From CAYVBE01 sp964448935 (GTDB lineage: Bacteria; Planctomycetota; Brocadiia; SM23-32): a stretch of 19,167 nucleotides of DNA. The stretch lies in NCBI GenBank assembly GCA_964448935.1, contig CAYVBE010000066.1, positions 1 to 19,167 on the forward strand, in the 5' to 3' direction. The position numbers were made by a program, and so were the translations under genes. Numbering within the stretch: the stretch's first letter is position 1; every line of letters starts with the position of its first letter. The notes below the pieces were generated by a model that saw nothing but the letters and a program-made list of their open reading frames with translations, ran no database searches and was not told the DNA's origin. Shown here piece by piece: positions 1-7,882 of the stretch.

Positions 1-544
1 GCGCGATGCACAGCCGCTGCTGCTGGCCGCCGGAAAGGCCCAGCGCGTTATCGTGCAGCCGGTGTTTCACCTCGTCCCACAGGCCCGCGTGGCGGAGGCT
101 TTCTTCCACGATTTCGTAAAGGCGGGATTTGTTCCGGGTGCCGTGGAGCCGCGGGCCGTAGGCAATGTTGTCGAAGATGGACTTGGGGAACGGATTGGGC
201 TTTTGGAAGACCATCCCCACTACCTTGCGCAGCCCCACCACGTCCACGCCGGGGTCGTAGAGGTCCTGCCCTTCCAGCAGCAGGCCGCCTTCGCTGTGGC
301 AGTGCGGGATGAGGTCGTTCATGCGGTTCATGGCCCGCAGGAAGGTGCTCTTGCCGCACCCGCTGGGGCCGATCACCGCCGTCACCAGACCGGCGGGGAT
401 TTCCACAGTGACCTTCTCCACCGCCTCGTTGTCCCCGTAGAAAACGGAGAACTCCTCCGCTCGGATGATGGACTCGGCGCCCGTTATGTCTTCGGGATGT
501 TTCTTCGAGTCGGCTACGTCATCGCTGATACTGATCAACGCCAT
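1..544 (-). CDS. pstB: Phosphate ABC transporter ATP-binding protein PstB (partial, C-terminus beyond window)
   Basis: PstB is the ATPase that powers PstCA-mediated phosphate import at the inner face of the cytoplasmic membrane. The 181 codons visible contain a Walker A motif GPSGCGKST (residues 59-67), a Q-loop FQKPNPFP (113-120) and the ABC signature LSGGQQQRLCIA (170-181). These are characteristic PstB forms, notably the NPFP of the Q-loop. The Walker B motif and H-loop lie beyond position 1. The ATG at 544-542 is chosen because GAGGAGCG lies a few bases upstream and only 13 bases separate it from the pstA stop, so it should be co-translated with pstA. The N-terminus has about 25 residues before the first ABC strand, slightly long for the family. 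The gene is cut by the window edge, not visibly broken. Confidence 0.96.
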   Translation of the reverse strand, partial: MALISISDDVADSKKHPEDITGAESIIRAEEFSVFYGDNEAVEKVTVEIPAGLVTAVIGPSGCGKSTFLRAMNRMNDLIPHCHSEGGLLLEGQDLYDPGVDVVGLRKVVGMVFQKPNPFPKSIFDNIAYGPRLHGTRNKSRLYEIVEESLRHAGLWDEVKHRLHDNALGLSGGQQQRLCIA

Positions 545-557
545 GCCGGTTCGCTCC

Positions 558-1892
558 TCAACCCCTGAGCTTGCGGGAGATGCGCGCCCGCAGCCAGATG
601 GCAGTAAGATTCAACAGAAGCACCAGTGTAACAAGGGTAACCACCATGCCAAACGGAACATGCAGGATCTCCGACCTGGCCTCATGCTCCGCCACTGCGG
701 AGTAGATGTTGGAAGGCAGAGCGGGCGTTCCGCGGCTGAATATCTGGCGAACGGCGACCGGGGGCGCGAAAGCAACCGCCGCGGTGAACAGAATCGGCGC
801 AGTCTCGCCGGCAGCGCGCCCCAGGCTTATGATTACGCTGGTGATAATGCCCGGAAGGGAGGCCGGCAGGATGACCTTCAGGATCGTCTTCCATTTGGTG
901 GCCCCCAGGCTCAACGAGGCCTCCTTGTACGTCTTGGGCACGGCCCGCAGGGCTTCTTCGCTGGCCCGGATCACGGTGGGCAGCACCAGCAGGGCCAGCG
1001 TCAGGGCTCCCACCACCACGCTCCTGCCATCCGAGACGTTCAACGTGTCTATGAAAAACACCAGCCCGAACAGGCCGAAAACCACGCTGGGCACGCCGGC
1101 AAGCGTGCTGATGCTGGCCCTCAGCAGGCTGATGAACCGGGTGTCCGGCGCATACTCGGTCAGGTAGATGGCCGCGATAACCCCCACCGGTGCGGCCACG
1201 ATCATGGCCCCGATGGCCAGGTAGAGGGTCCCCAGCACCTCCGCCCAGATGCCGCCGAAAAAATACGCGTCCACGTTCTTGTCGAACCAGAACCGCCAAT
1301 AGAACGTCCACCGGGGCCGCAACATCTCTTCAATGTTCTTCTCCACGTAGCCGAACAGCGGCTCCAGCGGGGTGCCCTGGTAATCCTGGACCCGCGGCAC
1401 CTTTACCTCTTTGCCCATTTTGGAGGGGTCGGAGTAGTCGTATTCAACGCGGTACAGCAGATGGTCCAGATGGACCTTAGCGCGCGCCCAGCGTGTGTCT
1501 CCGTACTGCATGCGCGGCGTCAGCGGCTTCTCCCCCGGCAGAGGCCCCAGCAGCTCCCTGAGAGGTTTCTTGATGACATCCTCCAGTTCCCGCTTTTTCG
1601 AGAAGCCCGCGAACCCGAGGCTTTCCTCGTATTCCTCCAGCATGTCGTAGACCGGCCGGCGGACCTCTTCCGCCATGGCCAGCTCTCGCTCGACCGCCTC
1701 CCGGTCACGCCTGTCGAACCGTTCCAGCATGAACTGCCGCCGCTCAACGGTCTCCCGAAATATGAAGGCCGCAACGCCGCGGTTGAACATGGGCGCCAGG
1801 ATGGCCACCAGGGCAATGCACATGGCCACCAGGGCCAACACACCCACCCCGGAAAACGCCCTGTCCAGCAGTTTTCGAGTCCCCAGCCGCAT
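558..1892 (-). CDS. pstA: Phosphate ABC transporter permease PstA with large N-terminal periplasmic insertion
   Basis: PstA is one of the two membrane subunits of the high-affinity phosphate importer. The permease core lies at about residues 213-435. It has several hydrophobic helices and the ABC-permease EAA loop KEASLSLGATKWKTILKVIL (323-342), which contacts PstB. TM1 is at about 13-35. Between TM1 and the core there is a charged, soluble stretch of roughly 170 residues (40-212), so the protein is 444 residues instead of the usual ~280-300. The start at 1892 is preferred over an in-frame upstream start at 1937. It sits 5 bases after the pstC stop, with GGAAGG about 9 bases upstream, whereas the upstream start would overlap pstC by 40 bases. 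The insertion is predicted outside the cytoplasm, facing PstS; its function is unknown. Confidence 0.94.
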   Translation of the reverse strand: MRLGTRKLLDRAFSGVGVLALVAMCIALVAILAPMFNRGVAAFIFRETVERRQFMLERFDRRDREAVERELAMAEEVRRPVYDMLEEYEESLGFAGFSKKRELEDVIKKPLRELLGPLPGEKPLTPRMQYGDTRWARAKVHLDHLLYRVEYDYSDPSKMGKEVKVPRVQDYQGTPLEPLFGYVEKNIEEMLRPRWTFYWRFWFDKNVDAYFFGGIWAEVLGTLYLAIGAMIVAAPVGVIAAIYLTEYAPDTRFISLLRASISTLAGVPSVVFGLFGLVFFIDTLNVSDGRSVVVGALTLALLVLPTVIRASEEALRAVPKTYKEASLSLGATKWKTILKVILPASLPGIITSVIISLGRAAGETAPILFTAAVAFAPPVAVRQIFSRGTPALPSNIYSAVAEHEARSEILHVPFGMVVTLVTLVLLLNLTAIWLRARISRKLRG

Positions 1893-1897
1893 CCGCG

Positions 1898-3031
1898 TCA
1901 ACCTTCCAGTTTCTTCTTGGTATGGCGAACCGCCCACTCACTGACGACGTTCAGAAGGAAACAAAACAGCACCAGGCAGAACCCGAGCGCGAACAGCGCG
2001 TGGTAGTGTTCGCCGCCGTGGGCCGTCTCGCCCATCTCCAGGGCGATGGTGGCCGTCAGCGTGCGAACGCCGCTCAGCACGTTGTACAGGGGCTGCGGCA
2101 CCTCAATGCGGTTTCCGGCGGCCATCAGCACCACCATCGTCTCGCCTATGGCACGCATGATCCCCAGCAGCACGGCAGCCAGTATGCCGCCACGGGCCGC
2201 CGGGATTACGACCTTCAACATAGTCTCCGCTCGTGTGGCTCCCAGGGCATAGCTGCCCTCCCGCAGCTCGCGCGGCACAGCAGTCAGTGCGTCCTCGCAG
2301 ACGCTCACCACGGTGGGCAGCGCCATGATGGCCAGGATTATGGAGGCGTTCAGCGCGTTCACCCCGCTGGGTATGGCCAGCCCCATGATTTTTCGTCCCA
2401 ACACATACAGCACCCAGAGGGCAACCGCCCCGAGCGCCACCCCGATGACAGCGCGGGCGATCCTGCGGGACTTCTCCGACAACAACCCGCTGCCGACATC
2501 GCTGATCACCACCACGGCCAGAAATGCTATGGGAGCCGACAAGAGCCAGAATCCCACCGCCAGAAGCGTGCCGCCCTGGCGCTGAAGCAGGGGGGCAAAG
2601 ATCACGAGCGCAAAGAAACCGTAAGCCACTGACGGAATGGCGGCCAGCAATTCGATCACGGGCTTAACGACCTGCCGGACATCGAACGGCACAACGTCGC
2701 TGAGACACACTGCGGCCGCGATGCCCATGGGGACGGCGATCAGGCAGGAGGCGGCGGTGACCATCGCGCTGCCCACGAATATGCCCAGCGCGCCGAACGA
2801 GGGCGGATCGTCCGTCGGGTACCAGTTCTGACTCTCAAACAGCGTGGAAAGGGAGAACTTCCGGAAGAACGGCAGCGCCTCGCGGAAGACAAAGATCAAA
2901 ATGAGCAGAATGGCTGTGGCGGCGGCGAACGTGACGACAAACAGGAATCCGTGGCCGATGAAGGTGGCGATCTTCTCCCGCAGCTCGGTCCCCTTGCCCT
3001 TCATCAGAACGTCTGTGTCCACCGTGCCCAC
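1898..3031 (-). CDS. pstC: Phosphate ABC transporter permease PstC
   Basis: PstC pairs with PstA to form the phosphate channel. The protein has 377 residues, somewhat above the usual ~300. TM1 is at about 28-52, the EAA loop (REGSYALGATRAETMLKVVI) at about 257-276 and the conserved RAIGETM at 293-299. Two extra hydrophobic stretches separated by the basic segment SEKSRR occupy roughly 153-215 and account for the added length. The start is GTG at 3031, with GGGGAG ten bases upstream. An ATG at 3039 is out of frame and quickly stops, and an in-frame ATG at 3004 has no ribosome binding site. It is followed immediately by pstA and preceded by a perfect hairpin that separates it from pstS. Confidence 0.95.
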   Translation of the reverse strand: MGTVDTDVLMKGKGTELREKIATFIGHGFLFVVTFAAATAILLILIFVFREALPFFRKFSLSTLFESQNWYPTDDPPSFGALGIFVGSAMVTAASCLIAVPMGIAAAVCLSDVVPFDVRQVVKPVIELLAAIPSVAYGFFALVIFAPLLQRQGGTLLAVGFWLLSAPIAFLAVVVISDVGSGLLSEKSRRIARAVIGVALGAVALWVLYVLGRKIMGLAIPSGVNALNASIILAIMALPTVVSVCEDALTAVPRELREGSYALGATRAETMLKVVIPAARGGILAAVLLGIMRAIGETMVVLMAAGNRIEVPQPLYNVLSGVRTLTATIALEMGETAHGGEHYHALFALGFCLVLFCFLLNVVSEWAVRHTKKKLEG

Positions 3032-3095
3032 CGTTGCATCGCTCCCCTGGCTGCGGCCTTAATCTGACACTCTCGGAAACCTTTCAAACCCACGC

Positions 3096-3124
3096 GGGGC
3101 CATCCGCATGGCACGGATGGCCCC
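3096..3124 (-). terminator. Perfect 11-bp hairpin between pstS and pstC
   Basis: GGGGCCATCCG and its exact reverse complement flank a 7-base loop (3107-3113). The hairpin lies 18 bases after the pstS stop and about 65 bases before the pstC start. There is no run of U after it. It more likely acts as a partial terminator or 3'-end stabiliser that lets the binding protein PstS be made in excess over the permease than as a full stop. Confidence 0.6.
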
Positions 3125-3142
3125 GTCGCAGGAAAACATCCA

Positions 3143-4003
3143 TCAATAATCGGTAACCGGCACGAAGCCGATTTCCTGGACGATCGTCTGACCGTCCCGG
3201 CTCAGGTGCAGCGTCACGAACTGATGCACCGGCGAGCCGAGCTGGGGGTAGCCATCGGTATACATGAACAGCGGCCGGGCGATGGGATAGGTGCCCGAGG
3301 CCACGGTGCGCGGATTGGCTTCCACGCCATTCACGGTGACAGCCTTGACCTCGCGGTCAACGAATCCCAGTCCCACGTAGCCGATGGCGGCCCGAGTGGT
3401 CGCCACCCGGTCGTGGGCCTGGCCGTTGTGCTGGACGTACTCGGCGCCCTTGATCTCGTCGTCACCCATGACCAGCTTCTCGAACGTCTCGTAGGTGCCG
3501 CTGCTGCTGTCGCGGCTGATCTTGACCACGGGCATGTTGGGGCCGCCCAGCTGGCTCCAGTTGCTGATCCTGCCCGTGTAGATGTCATGGATCTGCTCCA
3601 CGCTCAGCTCCCCGACGGGGTTGCTGGGGTGGACAACCATGGCGATGCCGTCCATGGCCACCACGTGCGCCACGGGCATACTGCCGTTCTCCACCGCCTC
3701 CTTGAACTCCTTGGCCTTCATGGGGCGGGACATGTTAGCGATGTCGCACCGGCCGGCGATCATGCTCCTGGCACCATCGCCGCTGCCGGTCTCGCTGATG
3801 GTGATGCTTACGTCAGGGTGTGCGTCCATGTAATACTGGGCAAAAGCCTTCGCGATTGGCCCCACGGTGGTGGAGCCGTCAATCTCGATCGTAGACTTCG
3901 CCATCTGCGCGCCGGCCTGGGGTGACGCCGTCAGCAGAGCACCGCAGGCAATTACCAGGGCAATCAACGGAACACTCAACACAGCCTTAACCTTCGTCTT
4001 CAT
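3143..4003 (-). CDS. pstS: Periplasmic phosphate-binding protein PstS
   Basis: PstS captures inorganic phosphate in the periplasm and delivers it to PstCA. The 286-residue protein begins with a signal peptide: basic MKTKVK, then a hydrophobic core. Two cleavage options are visible, signal peptidase I after AGA (about residue 32) or a lipobox-like VIAC with Cys20. The mature protein has the family's phosphate-binding signatures: DGSTTV (42-47), GSGDG (73-77) and RDSSSGTYETF (164-174). The start at 4003 is chosen because a near-perfect AAAGGAGGA sits about 6 bases upstream. A longer reading frame reaching 4084 has no such site and would put a charged extension before the signal peptide. It is first of the pst genes and lies downstream of a candidate Pho box. 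Confidence 0.96.
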   Translation of the reverse strand: MKTKVKAVLSVPLIALVIACGALLTASPQAGAQMAKSTIEIDGSTTVGPIAKAFAQYYMDAHPDVSITISETGSGDGARSMIAGRCDIANMSRPMKAKEFKEAVENGSMPVAHVVAMDGIAMVVHPSNPVGELSVEQIHDIYTGRISNWSQLGGPNMPVVKISRDSSSGTYETFEKLVMGDDEIKGAEYVQHNGQAHDRVATTRAAIGYVGLGFVDREVKAVTVNGVEANPRTVASGTYPIARPLFMYTDGYPQLGSPVHQFVTLHLSRDGQTIVQEIGFVPVTDY

Positions 4004-4098
4004 CGAACTTCCTCCTTTGGATGCGGGCCGGCGCGCAGGTTCGGTCCTCTTCAGTCCTTTCCCTGCTCCGCCGATCCTTAGCATTGTCTAACTCACAT

Positions 4099-4116
4099 GT
4101 GTTAGATTTTAGTTAG
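4099..4116 (-). promoter_or_regulatory. Candidate Pho box upstream of pstS
   Basis: On the minus strand the sequence reads CTAACTAAAATCTAACAC, two CTAAC units exactly 11 bases apart with an AT-rich centre. The layout (7+4+7) matches the known PhoB box, though the half-site differs from the enterobacterial CTGTCA. Ten bases downstream is GACAAT, a 4/6 match to a -10 element, as expected when PhoB replaces the -35 contact. The site is 96 bases upstream of the pstS start. Whether PhoB binds here is an inference. Confidence 0.45.
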
Positions 4117-4145
4117 GAACGTTTGAGCAAACGGACAGCCAGGGC

Positions 4146-5522
4146 TTAGAAGTCCACCTGGAAACGCATCATGAATGCGTCCGTGTCCGCGTCGTAACTG
4201 GAGTACTCGAGCGTGGAATTGATGTAATTCCACATGATCCGCATGTTGGGGTTCAGGTACCAGTTCAGCGCCAGCGTGATGGCGTCCATCTCGGCCGTGC
4301 TGGCAACGTCGCCTTCCACGTGGTCATACCGCGCAGCGGCTTCCCACGCGCCCCAACCGCCCTCGTCGGGGTCGAAGTTGTTGATGGGCTTGACGCGGCT
4401 GAAGGAGCCGGCGCTGGTCTTGTACGGCCGGTGTTCGCCGGTCAGGAAGTAGCTGGCAAACACGTAATAGCCGTCCACGTCCACATCGGGGTCACCGCCG
4501 TCCCCCTCGATGTCGGCCTGGATGTACTCACCCTGCAGAGAGAAGGGCCCGCAGACCCACGCTGCTTCCAGACCGGTCAGAAGCACGGAGTCCGAGTTCA
4601 CCTCCATGGTCTCCAGCAGTTTCTCCGCCTGATGGATGTCGGGACGGAACTTATACTGAGCCGTCTCCGGGCTGCGGAGGCTGGCCCCCAGGCCAAGATG
4701 CACCAGCTGCGCGCCGTCCTGGGCGTAAACCGGCAGGCCGGTGATGCGCCCGGTGATGGCCGCACCGTCCTCGGTGTTGGTCTCGGCGCTGCCGTCTACG
4801 TCCCAGAACGCGCCGACGGCCCAGGTCATCCGCTTGTCCATCGCGTGGTCGGAGACCTGGATACCCACGTTCCGGCTGGGCGCCATGGACACCGGCATCG
4901 AGCGCTCCATGAAGGTGATGTACTTGCTGCTGGTCAGCTCTTCAAGGCTGAACGGCTCCTTGAACTGACCGATCTTGATGGACCATGGGAGAAGTTCCTT
5001 GATGGCCAGGTAGGCATCCTTCAGCGTGACTTCGTTATCGGCGAAGTCAATCTGCAGCTTGTAGCCGGTGTTCCCGTACACGCTTCCCGACATGAACATA
5101 CGGGCCCTGCGGAATTCGGTGCCGTCCTGAACATGGTCATCATAGTCAGACGCACCCAGGAGGCTCTCCAGTTCGTCGTCGGCGCTGATCGCCGCGTAGT
5201 CCAGCATCACGCGGCCGCCGATCTTGAGCGCGAAGTTGCCGTCCATGGTCTTCAGCTTCAGGCCCTTATCCCAATAGACCCGGAAGGTGTCGTCGCCCTG
5301 GACTTCTTCCAGCTCTTGCCTGACCAGGTCCTGGATCTGCTGCCGGCTCAAGCCCTGCTGGGACGAGCCGAGGGACCGACGCAGCTTTGCCACTTCATTC
5401 TCCAACTGTTCCAGACGTTTCCGCATTACTTCTTCCCGGGTGAACTGACCCCAGGCGGCACTGCTCAGCACAAATGACGCTGCCAGTGCCAGAACCGCAC
5501 ATCTCCTCAGGAACTTAACCAT
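4146..5522 (-). CDS. Phosphate-selective porin O/P family protein (OprP/OprO-like)
   Basis: This is an outer-membrane beta-barrel porin that would let phosphate or polyphosphate into the periplasm for PstS. The 458-residue protein has a signal peptide with predicted cleavage around AWG|Q (residue 25). A coiled-coil-like stretch rich in Leu, Glu and Arg follows (about 29-75), like the N-terminal trimerisation region in this porin family. The remainder is a barrel of alternating strands, with segments such as DGNFALKIGGRVMLDYAAI, an IKIGQFKEPFSLEELTSSKY loop and a final Phe (MMRFQVDF), the usual outer-membrane insertion signal. AAAGGAA lies upstream of the ATG at 5522. It sits between the phoBR unit and pstS on the same strand, which supports a phosphate role. 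Actual ion selectivity cannot be read from sequence. Confidence 0.9.
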   Translation of the reverse strand: MVKFLRRCAVLALAASFVLSSAAWGQFTREEVMRKRLEQLENEVAKLRRSLGSSQQGLSRQQIQDLVRQELEEVQGDDTFRVYWDKGLKLKTMDGNFALKIGGRVMLDYAAISADDELESLLGASDYDDHVQDGTEFRRARMFMSGSVYGNTGYKLQIDFADNEVTLKDAYLAIKELLPWSIKIGQFKEPFSLEELTSSKYITFMERSMPVSMAPSRNVGIQVSDHAMDKRMTWAVGAFWDVDGSAETNTEDGAAITGRITGLPVYAQDGAQLVHLGLGASLRSPETAQYKFRPDIHQAEKLLETMEVNSDSVLLTGLEAAWVCGPFSLQGEYIQADIEGDGGDPDVDVDGYYVFASYFLTGEHRPYKTSAGSFSRVKPINNFDPDEGGWGAWEAAARYDHVEGDVASTAEMDAITLALNWYLNPNMRIMWNYINSTLEYSSYDADTDAFMMRFQVDF

Positions 5523-5619
5523 TACTGGCTTCCTTTCACGAAGAACTTCAGAACCGTTTCACAGAAGCAAAAACCACGAGACGTCCTCTCAGACGGTCGC
5601 CGCAGGCGCCGCCCGGACA

Positions 5620-5638
5620 GGCGCAAACCGACTGCGCC
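5620..5638 (-). other. Small hairpin in the porin leader
   Basis: GGCGCA and TGCGCC form a perfect 6-bp stem with a 7-base loop, about 100 bases upstream of the porin start. It may affect leader stability or be incidental in GC-rich DNA. I found no convincing Pho box or strong promoter in the surrounding 5523-5763 region. Confidence 0.25.
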
Positions 5639-5763
5639 ACCGACAGTCAAAGCACATAACACTACCCCTCCGAACAATGGAAAAGGGAACATCGCCGCGA
5701 GTATTTGTACCCCGCCAGACCGAGCACGTACCGAGAGACAAACGAGGATTCTGTTAGCACGGA

Positions 5764-5804
5764 AGTTTCCGCCGCCGGCAGCATCTGCCGCCCCCGGCGG
5801 AACT
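5764..5804 (-). terminator. Strong interrupted hairpin downstream of the phoBR unit
   Basis: On the minus strand an outer stem (AGTT-CCGCCG with CGGCGG-AAACT, one bulge) encloses an inner perfect stem CGGCAG/CTGCCG with a 3-base loop. It begins 14 bases after the stop of the 62-residue gene. It lacks a U-run, so it may stop transcription weakly or protect the mRNA 3' end. Its position makes it the likely boundary between the phoB-phoR-small-gene unit and the porin. Confidence 0.5.
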
Positions 5805-5818
5805 GAGGCCGGGCGCGT

Positions 5819-6007
5819 TCATCGGCACAGAACTGCCAGAAGGAGCACAAGCAGGGCCGGGCCGCGGAAGGCCAGCTGCACGGCCCAGTCGTCAAGCGGA
5901 CGGACGCGGCGGCGCTCTGCTCTCGCACGGCGCACGCGTCGCACCGCAAACCGGTAACTCAGCCAGAGCAGGGCCGTAAGAAGGCAGGACAGCAGAACTG
6001 AGGTCAC
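5819..6007 (-). CDS. Small two-helix membrane protein downstream of phoR
   Basis: I do not recognise this 62-residue protein. It reads as a hydrophobic helix (about residues 2-20), a strongly basic middle (VRRVRRARAERRRVR) and a second hydrophobic helix (about 45-61). This is a hairpin with the positive loop most likely in the cytoplasm. The GTG start at 6007 has GGAGG six to seven bases upstream, which argues that the frame is really translated. It is on the same strand as phoR, 99 bases downstream, and is followed by a strong hairpin, so it looks like the last gene of the phoB-phoR transcript. A role in modulating PhoR or the Pst complex is conceivable but unsupported. An overlapping 95-codon frame lacks these signals. 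Confidence 0.55.
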   Translation of the reverse strand: MTSVLLSCLLTALLWLSYRFAVRRVRRARAERRRVRPLDDWAVQLAFRGPALLVLLLAVLCR

Positions 6008-6106
6008 GGATACCTCCGCGCATTGAGTGGTTTCAGCGAACGCAGAGGATACGGCGGGCGTGTGTGCCGCGTGTGAGCGGCGACTGAGAATAGCACGGGT
6101 GAGGGA

Positions 6107-7879
6107 TCAGCCCACGGGCAGGTAAATGGTGAAGGTGCTGCCCCGGCCGGGCGTGCTGTCCACCGTCACGCGGCCCCCGTGCGCGTGAGCGATGTGTTTT
6201 ACGATGGCAAGACCCAGGCCGGTGCCACCGCTCTTGCGGTCCCGGCCGCCATCCGCCCGGTAAAAGCGCTCGAACAGGCGCGGCAGGTGCCGGCGCGCGA
6301 TTCCCGGCCCGTCGTCCGAGACGCTGATGCTCACCTCGTCGTCCTGTCCGGTGACGGCCACCTGCACGTGCGACTCCGGCGGGCTGTAGTTCACCGCGTT
6401 CTCCAGCAGGTTATACACGGCCTGTTCGAGCAGCGCCGGGTTTATCCGTGCTTCGATCTCCTCCGGGCAGTCCGCTTCAACGTCAATACCTTTCTCCCTG
6501 GCGGCGCGTCTGCACGCAACCACGGCCGACTCCACCACCGGCCACACCGGAGCCTGTTCCAGGGATATCTCCCCGCGTTCCGCCTGGCGCTCCGTCTGGG
6601 AAAGCGTCAGCAGGTCGTCGAAGAGGCTCTGCAGACGATCGGACTGCCGCGCGATGATCTGCAGGTAGCGTCCGCGCGTGTCGGCGTCCTGCCCCTGCTC
6701 CAGCAGCGTCTCGGAAAACCCCTTTATGGCGGTGATGGGTGTTCTGAGTTCGTGCGACACATTGGCCACGAACTCGCGCCGCACGTTCTCCAGCCGCCGC
6801 AGGCGCGTCACATCGTTCAGCACCAGCAGAGTGCCCTGGTTCTCGCCGTCGGCGTCCAAAAGCGGCACCGCTCTGGCCTGCAGAAAGCGCTCCTGCTCCT
6901 GGCCGGGAAGGGTTATATCGTCCTCCACCATGCCCTTGCTGGCCAGCGCGCGGGCCACGAACGTCTGCAACTGCGGGTTGCGCACCACTTCCTGCACGCG
7001 CCGCCCGACTGCTTTCTCCGGGTCCACGTCCAGCAGCCGCGCGCCTGCGGGGTTCACGCTCAGGACGCACTGGTCCTGATCGAACGCCATCACGCCCTCC
7101 TTCATGCTGTCCAGCACGGCCTCCATCTCATTGCGCTGCTCCAGAACGGTGCGGATCCGTTCGTCCAGCCGCGAGGCCATCAGGTTCATGGCATCCGCGA
7201 GCGCGGCCACCTCGGGTGGGCCGGACAGGGGGAGTTTCCGGTCGAATGCGCCCTCGGCGAAACGAGTTGCCCCGCGTTGCAGTTCCTCCAGCGGGCCGGC
7301 GATGCGTCGGGAAAGCACAAAACTGGCGCCCGCGGCCAGCAGGGCCACGATGACGGCCACGAACAGTATCTCGGCGTACACGGGCCGCAGCGCGTTTTCG
7401 ATGCCGCCGACCGGCAGGGCCGTCCGCATGACACCCAGGAATTCGTCCTCCGACTCGATGGGGACGGCCACATACATCAGCCGACGTTTCAGGGTGGGGC
7501 TGGGCCGCGTGACGGCCCCGGTCTCTCCGCCCAGGGCTCGCCTTATCTCCGGACGGTTGGCGTGATTGTCCATCACGGCGGGGTCTTCATCCGAATCCCC
7601 CACCACAACGCCGTCCGGCAGGATGATCGTGAAACGAGCGTTGGCCTTCTCGCCCATGGCCCGGGCCATCTGCTGGACTTCGTCTATCCGCCCAGCGGCG
7701 AGCTGACGCTCGGAACAGTCCCCGGCCAGGCGGGCCCTGGCCTCGAGTTCCTGCCGGATTCGCTGCTCGTGAAAGTCATACACCACGTGGCGCACGTACA
7801 GGCTGACGGCCACGATGGCCCCCAGCGTTATCAGCAGAAAGGGCGGATATATCTGCCAGAACGGTTTTCCCCTGGGCAA
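6107..7879 (-). CDS. phoR: Phosphate-regulon sensor histidine kinase PhoR
   Basis: This membrane sensor kinase phosphorylates the adjacent response regulator. In 590 residues it shows TM1 (about 12-30), a soluble extracytoplasmic sensor region (31-168), TM2 (169-189), HAMP (190-243) and PAS (about 250-355). The HisKA domain has the phosphoacceptor His376 in VSHELRTP. The ATPase domain has the N-box NLLENAVNYSP (490-500), G1 DDGPGI (522-527), F-box LFERFYRAD and G2 GGTGLGLAI (551-559). The ~138-residue extracytoplasmic domain is unlike E. coli PhoR, which lacks one, and resembles PhoR/WalK-type kinases of other phyla. The start is TTG at 7879, three bases after the phoB stop, with AAGGAG overlapping the end of phoB, so translation is probably coupled. 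Assignment as PhoR rests on domain order, PhoB-type partner and pst neighbours. Confidence 0.92.
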   Translation of the reverse strand: MPRGKPFWQIYPPFLLITLGAIVAVSLYVRHVVYDFHEQRIRQELEARARLAGDCSERQLAAGRIDEVQQMARAMGEKANARFTIILPDGVVVGDSDEDPAVMDNHANRPEIRRALGGETGAVTRPSPTLKRRLMYVAVPIESEDEFLGVMRTALPVGGIENALRPVYAEILFVAVIVALLAAGASFVLSRRIAGPLEELQRGATRFAEGAFDRKLPLSGPPEVAALADAMNLMASRLDERIRTVLEQRNEMEAVLDSMKEGVMAFDQDQCVLSVNPAGARLLDVDPEKAVGRRVQEVVRNPQLQTFVARALASKGMVEDDITLPGQEQERFLQARAVPLLDADGENQGTLLVLNDVTRLRRLENVRREFVANVSHELRTPITAIKGFSETLLEQGQDADTRGRYLQIIARQSDRLQSLFDDLLTLSQTERQAERGEISLEQAPVWPVVESAVVACRRAAREKGIDVEADCPEEIEARINPALLEQAVYNLLENAVNYSPPESHVQVAVTGQDDEVSISVSDDGPGIARRHLPRLFERFYRADGGRDRKSGGTGLGLAIVKHIAHAHGGRVTVDSTPGRGSTFTIYLPVG

Positions 7880-7882
7880 TTC

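Noticed and set aside
465..2006. A 513-codon plus-strand frame opposite pstA/pstB
   Set aside because: Antisense to clearly conserved pstA and pstB; composition is Gln/His/Arg-rich with no recognisable motif.
4120..4133. CGTTT-GCTC-AAACG mini-hairpin after the porin gene as a terminator
   Set aside because: The stem is only 5 bp and AT-rich with no U-run; too weak to call.
5600..5660. A second Pho box before the porin (CTGTC and CAGTC on the minus strand)
   Set aside because: The two half-sites are 12 rather than 11 bases apart and lack the AT-rich centre.
5662..5949. A 95-codon minus-strand frame overlapping the 62-residue gene
   Set aside because: It lacks a ribosome site, runs through the strong hairpin and has no coherent hydrophobic pattern, unlike the 62-residue frame.
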